This document shows positions 31,678 to 39,816 of a stretch of DNA of 41,442 nucleotides, piece after piece. The stretch spans positions 1 through 41,442 of the forward strand of contig JAAYBR010000127.1 in the NCBI GenBank assembly GCA_012730045.1, in the 5' to 3' direction. This DNA comes from Candidatus Hydrogenedentota bacterium. GTDB taxonomy: Bacteria; Hydrogenedentota; Hydrogenedentia; Hydrogenedentales; CAITNO01. A model generated the notes under the pieces. That model did not search any database. It was not told the origin of the DNA and saw only the letters and a program-made list of their open reading frames with translations. How positions within the stretch are numbered: the first letter of the stretch is position 1; each line of letters starts with the position of its first letter. Both the position numbers and the translations under genes were made by a program.

Positions 31678-33722
31678 CCACCCGCGCGCAACGAATAGAG
31701 ATTCGCGTTGGCTTTGCGCGCCCCGGCGCTCAGCTCCGGGTACGGCGTGTCCGTGACGTCCACGAAGCCGATGTTGTAGTTTTCCCCGTCGTGGGTGCGT
31801 CCCGTCACCGGCTCGTCCAGATACTGGAACCAGTGGCACCCCACGAAAAGCGGGTGGGTGGCCACGCTCTCCACATACCGCGCGTAGGCCGCCGCCCGCT
31901 CCTTCTGGTCCTTTGTCCGGACAAGCCCTGTGTGAAACATGCCCCGGTCCAGGGCGCCAAAGTGAAACTCCCCGATCAGGGCGGGCCGGTCTATCAGGTC
32001 GGTCCATTTCTCCCTGGGGATTTGGCGCTGGTAGAGGTTGAAAGACACCACGTCCGAGGTTTCCCCCGCCGCGCGCACCACAGGATCGGGCGCCCCGGAG
32101 AACCGGCATCCGAGATAGAGCTGGTGGGGGGCATGCCGGCGGACCGCCGCCTGCACCGTCTCAAAATACCGCCGGGCGAACCGGTGCAGAAAGGCCGACA
32201 TGTCCGCCAGAAACACCTCGCCCCGAACGGCGGGCGTGTCCAGATGCTCCCAGTCGGGGAAGGCGCTTTTCCAGGCGGCGTTCAGCGCGTCCAGGCTCCC
32301 GTGGCGTTCCTGGAGAAACGCCACCAGCGCCGCGCGGGCGGGCTGGGTGGGCGGGCTCTTCAGGCAACCGTCCCCCACGCCCTCCCAGGCCAGCTCGTTG
32401 TCCACAAAGTAGCCGATGCAGAGCGGGTTTTCCGCGTGGGCCTGCGCGATGCCCGCGAGGGCCTTGTCCACGGCCGCCTCAAATTCAGGGGAATAGACAT
32501 CCATCATCTTCGCCCAATATCCCTTTGCCGCCTCAATCTTCGGCACCCCCCACAGGCCCGTGGAGACCACATAGGGGAGGGGGCTGTTCTCCAGCACGTC
32601 CTGCTGGCTCCAGTTCCCCAGCGTGTTGAACCCCCAGTGCCCCAGCCGGGCATAGGCGCTGTCCCGCCAGCGTTCGGGCCACGGTTCCCCGTGCTTTCGA
32701 CGCAGGTTCGCCCGGTAGAAACTGAAGGTGCGCCCCCCGCCGCCGATGGGCTCCGCCATGCTGTGCACCCCCCTGACCTCGCCAAAGAACCCGCCGAACA
32801 CCGGGTCGTCCGGGGCGGGCAGCCACTCAAACCAGGGCTCGCGCTTCTCCACGAAGGTCTGCTCCCACGTGCCCACGCAGTCCATGCCCACGGAGAAGAA
32901 GAGCCGCCCCTCGGGCGTGACGAGCCACCATTTCCCGTCCACCTTCTCCGTTCGGAACCAGCCCGTCGCCTCCAGCTGCGGCCCCTTGGTCCAGCCGCCA
33001 AACCGGTCCCGGTCGCGGACATGGGGGGATTTCGCCCAGGCGCGCTCTTCGCGCCGCCGCCTTTCTTGAAACTCCCCCTCCTTCCGGAGTTTTCCGGGCC
33101 AGTCGGCGTGGAGATACTGTCCGAACCGGTTGATGAACGGAAGGGGGACCCCCGCCGCGCCCCCTTCTCCGAAGAGGGTGATCTTCTCGAGCACCAGCGT
33201 GTGCTCCCGGGCCGGCCGGGGCAGGAAGACCTGAAACGCCGTGATGCGCGCCGGGTCAATGACCTCCCCCTCCCCGCGCGGGGGAAGCACGGGCACCCCG
33301 CGCATGCCCCAGAGGGTGTCGGCCTCGCTGGATTTGAACCGCATCCTCAAGACGGCGCGCCCCTTGGGGGGCGCGGAACAGGCGGCGGTGTTGGTGGCGT
33401 GCCAGCCGTCCGCCCCGGCGTTGTCCACGCGCAGGGAGAAGTCAACCGGCTCGCCCGCCGGGTTGAACACCTGCACGGCGATGCCCGCCCGGCCCGACCA
33501 GTCCCACACTCCGCCGGCCGGCGGGGTGAACAGGACCTGCGGCCATTCCGCGGTTCCAAACCGCACCTCCAGCCCGCCGCCCCTTCGTTTGGCCGGAGCC
33601 GTTTCCGCATGATGGGTGACGGCATTCGCCGGCAGCAGCCCGGCGGAAAGATCAAACAGGGGCTCCTCGTTCGGGACGGCGGACAAGGCCGCCGTGCACG
33701 CCAGCACCGCCGCGAAAACCAT
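31674..33722 (-). CDS. Secreted GH50-like (agarase-type) glycoside hydrolase
   Basis: The 682-residue product has a short signal peptide (VFAAVLACTAALSA). An N-terminal beta sandwich of ~200 residues precedes a clan GH-A TIM barrel with acid/base candidate E443 in GYFVDNELAWEG and nucleophile candidate E585 in ALIGEFHFGALDRGMFH; the latter is typical of GH50 beta-agarases, as are GCHWFQYLDEP and NIGFVDVTDTPYPEL. Substrate is likely a galactan, but not proven. ATG at 33722 has AAAGGAGG eight bases upstream. It is monocistronic by appearance; no terminator was seen before the paralog C promoter, which overlaps its stop. Confidence 0.82.
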   Translation of the reverse strand: MVFAAVLACTAALSAVPNEEPLFDLSAGLLPANAVTHHAETAPAKRRGGGLEVRFGTAEWPQVLFTPPAGGVWDWSGRAGIAVQVFNPAGEPVDFSLRVDNAGADGWHATNTAACSAPPKGRAVLRMRFKSSEADTLWGMRGVPVLPPRGEGEVIDPARITAFQVFLPRPAREHTLVLEKITLFGEGGAAGVPLPFINRFGQYLHADWPGKLRKEGEFQERRRREERAWAKSPHVRDRDRFGGWTKGPQLEATGWFRTEKVDGKWWLVTPEGRLFFSVGMDCVGTWEQTFVEKREPWFEWLPAPDDPVFGGFFGEVRGVHSMAEPIGGGGRTFSFYRANLRRKHGEPWPERWRDSAYARLGHWGFNTLGNWSQQDVLENSPLPYVVSTGLWGVPKIEAAKGYWAKMMDVYSPEFEAAVDKALAGIAQAHAENPLCIGYFVDNELAWEGVGDGCLKSPPTQPARAALVAFLQERHGSLDALNAAWKSAFPDWEHLDTPAVRGEVFLADMSAFLHRFARRYFETVQAAVRRHAPHQLYLGCRFSGAPDPVVRAAGETSDVVSFNLYQRQIPREKWTDLIDRPALIGEFHFGALDRGMFHTGLVRTKDQKERAAAYARYVESVATHPLFVGCHWFQYLDEPVTGRTHDGENYNIGFVDVTDTPYPELSAGARKANANLYSLRAGG

Positions 33723-33942
33723 GAAAAAAGCCTCCTTTGTCCCTGTCCGTCCGCACCCAGTCCAAAAGGCGGATCATGGGGTCGTCGGAATATCCGCCTG
33801 CCCGGGGGATTTTGCGGCATGGCGGGCGGCCCGCGCAACCCCGCCCCCCAGCCGTGTTCTTCACCGGCGCGCAGCCCCCGTTTGTCTGGCGGTCCAGGCG
33901 GGTGTCTCCCGCCGCAAACCGCAGAAAAAGGGAGATGCTCCG

Positions 33943-33972
33943 GTGGAACAAAAAAGGGGGAATATGGTATAA
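33943..33972 (+). promoter_or_regulatory. Possible promoter of the REC-GGDEF gene
   Basis: -35-like TGGAAC (33943-33948), 18-base spacer, -10 TATAAA (33967-33972), about 60 bases before the GTG at 34033. The -10 is good, the -35 weak. The remaining gap between the divergent genes (33723-33942) shows nothing I can name. Confidence 0.5.
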
Positions 33973-34032
33973 ACCGGCAGGGTTGTTCGGTACAGAGGAC
34001 GTGCAGCCCCAAATTTCCAACTAGGAGGTGCC

Positions 34033-34956
34033 GTGGTCAAAGTCTTATATGTTGATTGGGACACCCGAGCGGGGGCCTGGGTTCGGGATGTTCTTTCGGC
34101 TGCGGGGATCGAGTGCATGCTCGAAACGCGCGGGGGGCGTGTCTGCGATGTGCTCAAGCAAAGCGGGGCCTCCGCCGTGCTCATGGAAGTGATGCTTCCC
34201 GAGGTGAGCGGGTTTGAAACCTGCCGCCGCATCCGCGCGGACCGGGACCTCTTCACCCTTCCCGTCATGCTCGTCTCGTCCATGTCCGCCGAGGAGGAGC
34301 TTCACCACGGTCTGGGGCAGGGGGCGGACGACTTTCTGCCGAAGCCCTGCGATCCCGCAACGCTCACCGCCCGCCTGAAGGCCCTGCTGGACGGGGCCGT
34401 CGGGCTGGACGAGCCGGACCCCCTGACCGCGCTGATGAACCACCGCATGGCCAAGTACGAGATACAGCACCGCATCAGCCGAAAGTCCCGTTTCGCGCTG
34501 GCGTGCATGGAACTCGTCAACCTGGTGGAGTTCGGGCGCGCCAAGGGGGTGGACGCGCGCAACAAGGCCCTTCGCCACGCAGCGCGCATCCTCGAGGCCG
34601 CCGGGGAGCGGATCAAGGACCCCGGTTTCCTTGTCGCGCACATGGGCGCGGGGCACTTCGTCGCCATGCTCTCCCCCGGAAGCGCCGAACGGTTCTGCAA
34701 GGCCGCGCACAAGTCCTGGCAGGAGCACGAGCCGGAGCTCTATGAGGCCCTGGGGATCACCGCGGCCGTCGCGGAGCATGAGAGGAGCCGGGGCCACGCA
34801 GGAGGCGTGCCCCCCGTCCGCGCCCTGGTCTACTGCACCGGGGTCCGGGCCTCCGCCGGGCACAGCGTCCAAGCGTGCTTCGAGAACCTCGCGCAACTGC
34901 GCCTGCACGCGCGCGGCCTCGGGGAGGGCGTCTACACCGACCGGCGGGTCCAGTAG
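34033..34956 (+). CDS. Degenerate receiver-GGDEF protein
   Basis: The 307-residue cytoplasmic protein has an N-terminal receiver-like domain (1-120) and a GGDEF-like domain (128-230) followed by ~75 residues. Receiver acidic pocket D8/D10, Ser82 and K104 (FLPKPCD) are kept, but the phospho-acceptor position reads LMEVMLPE with E52 in place of Asp. The GGDEF domain keeps DPLTALMNHR, but the active loop reads GAGHF (205-209) instead of GGDEF, and the metal-binding aspartate of the usual LDIDxFK stretch is absent (MELVNLVEF). Both domains are therefore probably non-catalytic. A near-perfect AGGAGGTG precedes the GTG start. Confidence 0.88.
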   Translation: MVKVLYVDWDTRAGAWVRDVLSAAGIECMLETRGGRVCDVLKQSGASAVLMEVMLPEVSGFETCRRIRADRDLFTLPVMLVSSMSAEEELHHGLGQGADDFLPKPCDPATLTARLKALLDGAVGLDEPDPLTALMNHRMAKYEIQHRISRKSRFALACMELVNLVEFGRAKGVDARNKALRHAARILEAAGERIKDPGFLVAHMGAGHFVAMLSPGSAERFCKAAHKSWQEHEPELYEALGITAAVAEHERSRGHAGGVPPVRALVYCTGVRASAGHSVQACFENLAQLRLHARGLGEGVYTDRRVQ

Positions 34957-34990
34957 AAAACGCCGCCGCACCCCTGCGGGAACGGCGGCG
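34957..34990 (-). terminator. Terminator between convergent genes
   Basis: An 8-bp stem (34961-34968 with 34983-34990) with an inner CCC/GGG pairing. On the minus strand it is followed by TTTTC, suiting the acyl-CoA-binding gene; on the plus strand there is no T-run. Confidence 0.55.
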
Positions 34991-35022
34991 CCCATGGATG
35001 TTCGCCTGCGAGGAGCTCCGCG

Positions 35023-35298
35023 TTATTTCGCCTTGTCCGCCGCCTTCAACTCCTCCACAAACCCAATGTACTGACGCTTCGCCTCGTCCTGCGGCGTGCC
35101 CTCCAGCTCCTTCCACTTGTCATACTTCGCCCGCGCGACAAAGTCCAGCATCCCCGGACGGGACCCCGCGCAGTCGCCCGCCGACGCCTGCTTATACAGG
35201 GCGTACAGTTTCAGTTTCGCCAGATTGTCCGGGGCCTCCGACAACTGGGTGACCTCATCACTTGCCTGTTTGAACCGGGCGTCAAGATCGTCGGACAT
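35023..35298 (-). CDS. Acyl-CoA-binding protein (ACBP)
   Basis: The 91-residue product is a whole ACBP domain: helix 1 DLDARFKQASDEVTQL, helix 2 DNLAKLKLYALYKQASAGDC, then RPGMLDFVARAKYDKWKELEGTPQDEAKRQYIGFVEELK. The family binds long-chain acyl-CoA in the cytosol and is mainly eukaryotic, with scattered bacterial members. Conserved ligand residues are present in YALYKQA and K-DKW. ATG at 35298 follows AAAAGGAG and a strong promoter. The base composition resembles its neighbours, so any transfer is not recent. Confidence 0.93.
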   Translation of the reverse strand: MSDDLDARFKQASDEVTQLSEAPDNLAKLKLYALYKQASAGDCAGSRPGMLDFVARAKYDKWKELEGTPQDEAKRQYIGFVEELKAADKAK

Positions 35299-35362
35299 GG
35301 GGTGACTCCTTTTCGGTTAAGGCCAATGTTCGCGCGCGCCATGGTGCCCGCGCGTGCCCTAT

Positions 35363-35391
35363 TGTATACAAGAATTTAGCAGAATTGTCAA
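35363..35391 (-). promoter_or_regulatory. Strong sigma-70 promoter of the ACBP gene
   Basis: On the minus strand: perfect -35 TTGACA (35391-35386), 17-base spacer, -10 TATACA (35368-35363), about 65 bases before the ATG. It lies in a local AT-rich patch. Confidence 0.8.
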
Positions 35392-35476
35392 GTGCGGCGT
35401 CGGAACTCACTCCGGAGCAGGCGATGGTATACTGGACAACGATCCGTGCCGCGCCAATTGCGTCAGGGCGGGAGAA

Positions 35477-36559
35477 ATGAAACCAAGAACCAAGATGGAC
35501 GAGATCATGGAGACGGTCTTCCGGAAATTCTTTTCCGGACAGGCAGTGGCCGCCGCCCCGGAGCTGACGGTGGCGGAAGGCGACGGCGCGGTGCGGTGTC
35601 TGGCGTGCGGGCACCGGTGTCTGGTGCGGCCGGGTCGGCGGGGGGTGTGCCGGGTGCGGGTCAATGAGGGGGGCGCACTGAAGGTGCCCTTCGGGTATGT
35701 GGCGGGGCTGGCGGCGGACCCGGTGGAGAAGAAGCCGTTCTATCATGTGAAGCCCGGGCGCGTGGCGCTGTCGTTCGGCATGCTGGGGTGCAACCTGCGC
35801 TGCCCCTTCTGCCAGAACTGGAACACGAGCCAGGTGCTGCGCGACCCGGCGGCGGGGGCGGCGGCGCACGCCTGCACGGCGCGGGAGATCGCCGAGGCGG
35901 GCGAACGCGCCGGGGCGGCGCTGATGGTCAGCACGTACAACGAGCCCCTGATCACGCCGGAATGGGCACGGGCGGTTTTTGAGGAGGCGAGGCCGCGGGG
36001 GATGCTGTGCGGTTTTGTGAGCAATGGCTTCGCCACGCCCGAGGCGCTGGATTTCCTGCTTCCCGCGCTGGATGTGTTCAAAGTGGACCTGAAGTGTTTT
36101 GACGCGCACCGCTACGGGGAGCTGGGCGGGCGGCTTGCGGAGGTGATGGACACGCTGGAGCGGCTGGTGACGGCGGGGGTGTGGGTCGAGGTGGTGACGC
36201 TGCTGGTGCCGGGTTTCAACGACGACGCGGAGGAGCTGCGGCGGCTCGCCGCCTTCCTGCACGGGCTGTCGCCGGACATCCCGTGGCATGTGACGGCGTT
36301 CACCCCGCAGTACCGGAAGAAGGGCACCCGACCTACCACGGCGGACGACCTGACCCGGGCGTGGGACATCGGGAAGGCGGCGGGGCTGCGCCATGTCTAT
36401 ACGGGCAACCTGCCCCGGCAGACGGGGTCTCGGGAGAACACCTTCTGCGCCGAGTGCGGCGCGGCGCTGGTGGAGCGTTCCGGATTCCAGGTGCGCGCCC
36501 TGCGGCTGTCCGGGGGGAAGTGCCCCGAATGCGGAGCGGCGGCACCGGGCCGGTGGTGA
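35477..36559 (+). CDS. amrS: AmmeMemoRadiSam-type radical SAM protein
   Basis: The 360-residue product matches the AmmeMemoRadiSam radical SAM subfamily, related to pyruvate formate-lyase activases. The cluster motif is CNLRCPFC (C-x3-C-x2-C), preceded by an N-terminal cysteine block (CLACGHRCLVRPGRRGVC) and followed by VSTYNEPLITPEWA, VDLKCFD and LVPGFNDD, with a C-terminal four-cysteine site (CAEC...CPEC). The system normally pairs it with AMMECR1 and Memo proteins; neither is in the window. The start at 35477 (MKPRTKMDEI) is the first ATG near the conserved N-terminus; the GGGAG before it is close, so the start is tentative. Confidence 0.88.
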   Translation: MKPRTKMDEIMETVFRKFFSGQAVAAAPELTVAEGDGAVRCLACGHRCLVRPGRRGVCRVRVNEGGALKVPFGYVAGLAADPVEKKPFYHVKPGRVALSFGMLGCNLRCPFCQNWNTSQVLRDPAAGAAAHACTAREIAEAGERAGAALMVSTYNEPLITPEWARAVFEEARPRGMLCGFVSNGFATPEALDFLLPALDVFKVDLKCFDAHRYGELGGRLAEVMDTLERLVTAGVWVEVVTLLVPGFNDDAEELRRLAAFLHGLSPDIPWHVTAFTPQYRKKGTRPTTADDLTRAWDIGKAAGLRHVYTGNLPRQTGSRENTFCAECGAALVERSGFQVRALRLSGGKCPECGAAAPGRW

Positions 36560-36570
36560 GGCGCGCGCCG

Positions 36571-36696
36571 CACGGACTGGCACGGACGAACACCGACGGA
36601 CACGGACAGCATCCGGCAGGCGGAGATGGGGGCTGCGCGAAGGCTCGGGTTTCGGCTCTCTCCGTCCATCTTGTCCATGCCGTCCATTGCGTCCAT
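36571..36696 (+). repeat. Ten-base CACGGAC array and nine-base GTCCAT array
   Basis: CACGGAC-like units (CACGGAC, CACGGAC, CACCGAC, CACGGAC) begin at 36571, 36581, 36591 and 36601, an exact 10-base period. After a 50-base spacer GTCCAT recurs at 36664, 36673, 36682 and 36691, an exact 9-base period. The second array is the reverse-complement theme of the one at 18972-19003. They fill most of the 251-base gap between the radical SAM gene and wecB. Confidence 0.75.
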
Positions 36697-36739
36697 GCTG
36701 ATTGAAGGTTTCCCCGGCACCCGCACCATGCCCCCGCCG

Positions 36740-36769
36740 TTGGGATGCCGCCCGCCGTTGGGGTATGAT
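36740..36769 (+). promoter_or_regulatory. Possible promoter of wecB
   Basis: -35-like TTGGGA (36740-36745), 18-base spacer, -10 TATGAT (36764-36769), about 40 bases before the GTG start. The -35 is weak. Confidence 0.5.
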
Positions 36770-36810
36770 GAACCCAGCCGGCATGGTGACCGGCCGGGAG
36801 CAGGATCATC

Positions 36811-37956
36811 GTGAACAAGACCGTCGCCGTCATTGCGGGCACGCGGCCCGAGGCCGTGAAGGTGTGCCCTCTCGTGCTGGCCCTGCGGGACCATGCGGAG
36901 CTTTCGGGCCGTCTGTGCGTCACCGCGCAGCACCGGCAGATGCTCGACCAGGTTCTGGCCGCTTTCGGGGTCACCCCCGACGCGGATCTCGACCTGATGC
37001 GGTCCGGCCAATCCCTGTGCGGGTTCATGGCCCGCGCACTGGAGGGGTTGGACACCCATTTTGCCGCCACCCCGCCGGACCTGGTGCTGGTGCAGGGCGA
37101 CACGGCCACGGCGTTGGCGGGGGCCATGGCGGCGTTCTACCACCACATTCCCGTGGGGCACGTGGAGGCGGGGCTGCGCACGGGGGATCTGGACGCCCCG
37201 TGGCCCGAGGAGGCGAACCGTCTCATGATTTCCCGGATTGCCACCCTTCACTTTGCCCCCACGGGGGAAAGCCGCGACAACCTGCTGCGGGAGGGCGTGG
37301 CCCCGGACCGCGTGTTCGTGACGGGCAACACGGGGATAGACGCCCTGTTCATGATGGTGGACCGTGTGCGGCGCAACGCCCCGGAGGCGCCCGGCCTGCC
37401 CCTGCAGTCCGATGCGGCCTGGTGGGCGCGCCCCCTGGTGCTGGTCACCCTGCACCGGCGCGAGAGTTTTGGGGAGGGGTTTGAGCGGTTCTGCGGCGTC
37501 CTCGCCGGTCTGGCGCGGGAGTTCCCCGGTGTGAACTTCGTGTATCCGGTGCATCTGAACCCCAATGTGCGCGGACCGGTTAACCGGGTGCTCTCCGCGC
37601 CGGGGCTTGAAAACGTCCGGCTCATCGAGCCCCAGGACTACCCGGTGTTCGTCTCCCTCATGGACCGGGCGCGGCTGATTCTGACCGATTCGGGGGGGGT
37701 GCAGGAGGAGGCGGCCACCCTCGGCAAGCCGACCCTGGTGCTGCGCGAGACGACAGAGCGGCCGGAGGCCGTGGCGGCGGGCGTGCTGCGGCTGGTGGGC
37801 ACGGACCCCGCCCGCATCCGGGAGGCGGCGCGCGGGGTGCTGTCCGGGAAGGAAACATGGGGGGCTGACGGCGGCACGCGGGTCTACGGGGAGGGCGCCG
37901 CCTCGGCGTGCGTTGTGAAGGCCTGTGCGGATTTCCTGCGGGGGCGCGATGCCTAG
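36811..37956 (+). CDS. wecB: UDP-N-acetylglucosamine 2-epimerase (non-hydrolysing)
   Basis: The 381-residue cytoplasmic enzyme interconverts UDP-GlcNAc and UDP-ManNAc for surface polysaccharide synthesis. Motifs are GTRPEAVKVCPLV (N-terminal), VQGDTATALAGAMAAFYHHIPVGHVEAGLRTGD, PWPEEANRLMISRIATLHF, TGNTGIDAL, VTLHRRESFG and TDSGGVQEEA with PTLVLRETTERPEAV. Length and order are standard. GTG at 36811 has AGGA about seven bases upstream. Its stop overlaps the start of the beta-helix gene by eight bases, so the two are translationally linked. Confidence 0.95.
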   Translation: MNKTVAVIAGTRPEAVKVCPLVLALRDHAELSGRLCVTAQHRQMLDQVLAAFGVTPDADLDLMRSGQSLCGFMARALEGLDTHFAATPPDLVLVQGDTATALAGAMAAFYHHIPVGHVEAGLRTGDLDAPWPEEANRLMISRIATLHFAPTGESRDNLLREGVAPDRVFVTGNTGIDALFMMVDRVRRNAPEAPGLPLQSDAAWWARPLVLVTLHRRESFGEGFERFCGVLAGLAREFPGVNFVYPVHLNPNVRGPVNRVLSAPGLENVRLIEPQDYPVFVSLMDRARLILTDSGGVQEEAATLGKPTLVLRETTERPEAVAAGVLRLVGTDPARIREAARGVLSGKETWGADGGTRVYGEGAASACVVKACADFLRGRDA

Positions 37957-39796
37957 CCGGCACCGCTTTCCCGCAGTCCTTCTTTTCCTGGCGGCCTTTC
38001 CCCTGTCTTTGGGGGCGCAGGAACCCGCCGTCTCCGTGCTCCATGCGGCGGACTACGGCGTCCAGCCTGACAAGGACCAGGACTGCGCCCCGGCGCTGCA
38101 GCAGGCGCTGGACGACATGGTCCGGCTTGGCCGTCCCGTTGTGGTGCAGTTGGAGCGCGGGGTATACCGTCTGGCTTCCGGGGATCCGGACGCCCCGATC
38201 CTGGCATTGCGCGGGGCGCGCGGGATGACCCTGCGCGGAAGGGGGGAGGGCACAGTGCTGCTGGTCAGCGGCCCCTGCGGCGGGTGCCTGCTCCTGGAGG
38301 GGTGCGAGGCCTGCTCCGTGGAGGAGTTGTCGGTGGACTATGATCCCGTGCCGTTTTCCCAGGGCGCGGTGCTTCAAGTGAACGCGGCAAAGGGCTGGAT
38401 GGATGTGGCCATCACGGAGGGCTTTCCCGAGCCGGACCATGCGTGGTTCGCCGGGGCTTCCCGCCCGGGCGACCGGTGGGGTCTGCTCTTTGAGCGGGAC
38501 CGGCCGCGGCTCAAGGCGGGCGCCCCCGGCGTTTTCTATGTGGACGCCTGGACCCGTCTGTCGGGCCGGGTCTGGCGGGTGCGGCCCGCGAACGCCCGGC
38601 GGGACGGGCTGGGCTGGGCGGTGATGGGGGACCGGGTGGTGTTTGTGCCGCGCCGCGCGGGGGCGGCGGTGCAGGTGACGCGGGGCGGCGAATGCGCGGT
38701 GCGCCGGGTCGTGATCCGCGCATCCCAGGGGGCGGCGGTGGCGGGCGCGGCCACGGGCGGCATGGTGGTGGACCGGGTGACGGTGGCGCCGCCGCCGGGG
38801 GGCGGGCGGCTGCTTTCCGCCAACAGCGACGGGGCACATTTTCAGCAGAACACCCTCGGGCCGCTGGTGATGGGCTGTCATTTCGGGGCGGTCGGTGACG
38901 ATGGCATCAACCTTCACTTTCCGCCCCAGCGCGTTTCCGGGGTCCTCTCCCCGGTCTCTTGCCGCCTGGAGGGGGGCGGCGAGATCTGGCCCGGCGATGT
39001 CCTTCTTTTTGTGGACACGGCGCGGGGCGCGGTGCGGGGATGGGGCCGCGCGGAGACCGTGCGCGGCGATGCCCGGGACGGGCTGCGCGTTGCTCTGGAC
39101 CGTCCGGTGCCCGGAGTGGCGGCGGGGTCCTCCTGGAAGACGGCGGACACCGTCGCCAATGTGAGCCGCTGCGGTGGCGGATACGTGTTTCGGGACAACA
39201 TTTTCCGCCGGGTCCGGGGGCATGGCATGGTGATGGACGCGCCGAACGGGCTGGTGGAGAACAATTTCTTTGACGAATGCGGCGGCATGGGCATCGTCTC
39301 GGGGGCGGATTTCACCGCCCCGCAGGGGGGGTACCCCTCCAACGTGGTGGTCCGGCGAAACACAGTGCGGGACTGCGGACGCGCGCCGGAGACGGGGATC
39401 TCCCCGCGCGGGGCGGCGGTTCATCTGGGCGCGGTGTGCCCGCGCGGGGTGTCGGAGGGGCGGCTGGTTGAAAATGTGGCGGTCGAGGACCTTTACTGTG
39501 TCAACCCGCCGGGGGCGGCGCTCTGGCTGGGCGGCGTGCGCGGCGCGGAGATCACGCGCCTGCGCGCCGCCTATGCGGCCGGGGCTGCGCCTCCCCGCGA
39601 GACGGCGGCGATGGTGGCCGAAAATGTGTCGGGCCTCCATGTGGACGATTGTTCGGTGGCCGCGCGCCAGCCGGAGATCACGGCGGCGCTCCGGCTGGGT
39701 CCGGACGTGGAACAGGCCACGGTCGGACGGCTCCAGGCGGACACCGCGCCGGGGTCGCCGCTGGTGGAAGAGGTTCGCGGCGACGGGGCGGAGTGA
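37949..39796 (+). CDS. Secreted right-handed beta-helix protein (pectate-lyase/GH28-like)
   Basis: The 615-residue product has a signal peptide (FPAVLLFLAAFPLSLGAQ). It opens with ADYGVQPDKDQDCAPALQQALDDM, the usual N-cap of GH28/pectate-lyase-type beta helices, and shows rungs such as SNSDGAHFQQNTLGPLVMGCHFGAVGDDGINLH, VFRDNIFRRVRGHGMVMDAPNGLVENNFFDECGGMGIV and NVVVRRNTVRDCGR. The NSDGAH and GDDGI segments resemble the GH28 aspartate region. Substrate is unknown. ATG at 37949 lies inside the end of wecB; the stop overlaps a weaker start of the next gene. Linkage with wecB hints at processing of a surface polysaccharide. Confidence 0.82.
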   Translation: MPSRHRFPAVLLFLAAFPLSLGAQEPAVSVLHAADYGVQPDKDQDCAPALQQALDDMVRLGRPVVVQLERGVYRLASGDPDAPILALRGARGMTLRGRGEGTVLLVSGPCGGCLLLEGCEACSVEELSVDYDPVPFSQGAVLQVNAAKGWMDVAITEGFPEPDHAWFAGASRPGDRWGLLFERDRPRLKAGAPGVFYVDAWTRLSGRVWRVRPANARRDGLGWAVMGDRVVFVPRRAGAAVQVTRGGECAVRRVVIRASQGAAVAGAATGGMVVDRVTVAPPPGGGRLLSANSDGAHFQQNTLGPLVMGCHFGAVGDDGINLHFPPQRVSGVLSPVSCRLEGGGEIWPGDVLLFVDTARGAVRGWGRAETVRGDARDGLRVALDRPVPGVAAGSSWKTADTVANVSRCGGGYVFRDNIFRRVRGHGMVMDAPNGLVENNFFDECGGMGIVSGADFTAPQGGYPSNVVVRRNTVRDCGRAPETGISPRGAAVHLGAVCPRGVSEGRLVENVAVEDLYCVNPPGAALWLGGVRGAEITRLRAAYAAGAAPPRETAAMVAENVSGLHVDDCSVAARQPEITAALRLGPDVEQATVGRLQADTAPGSPLVEEVRGDGAE

Positions 39797-39816
39797 GCGA
39801 CGCAAGGAGACGGGGC

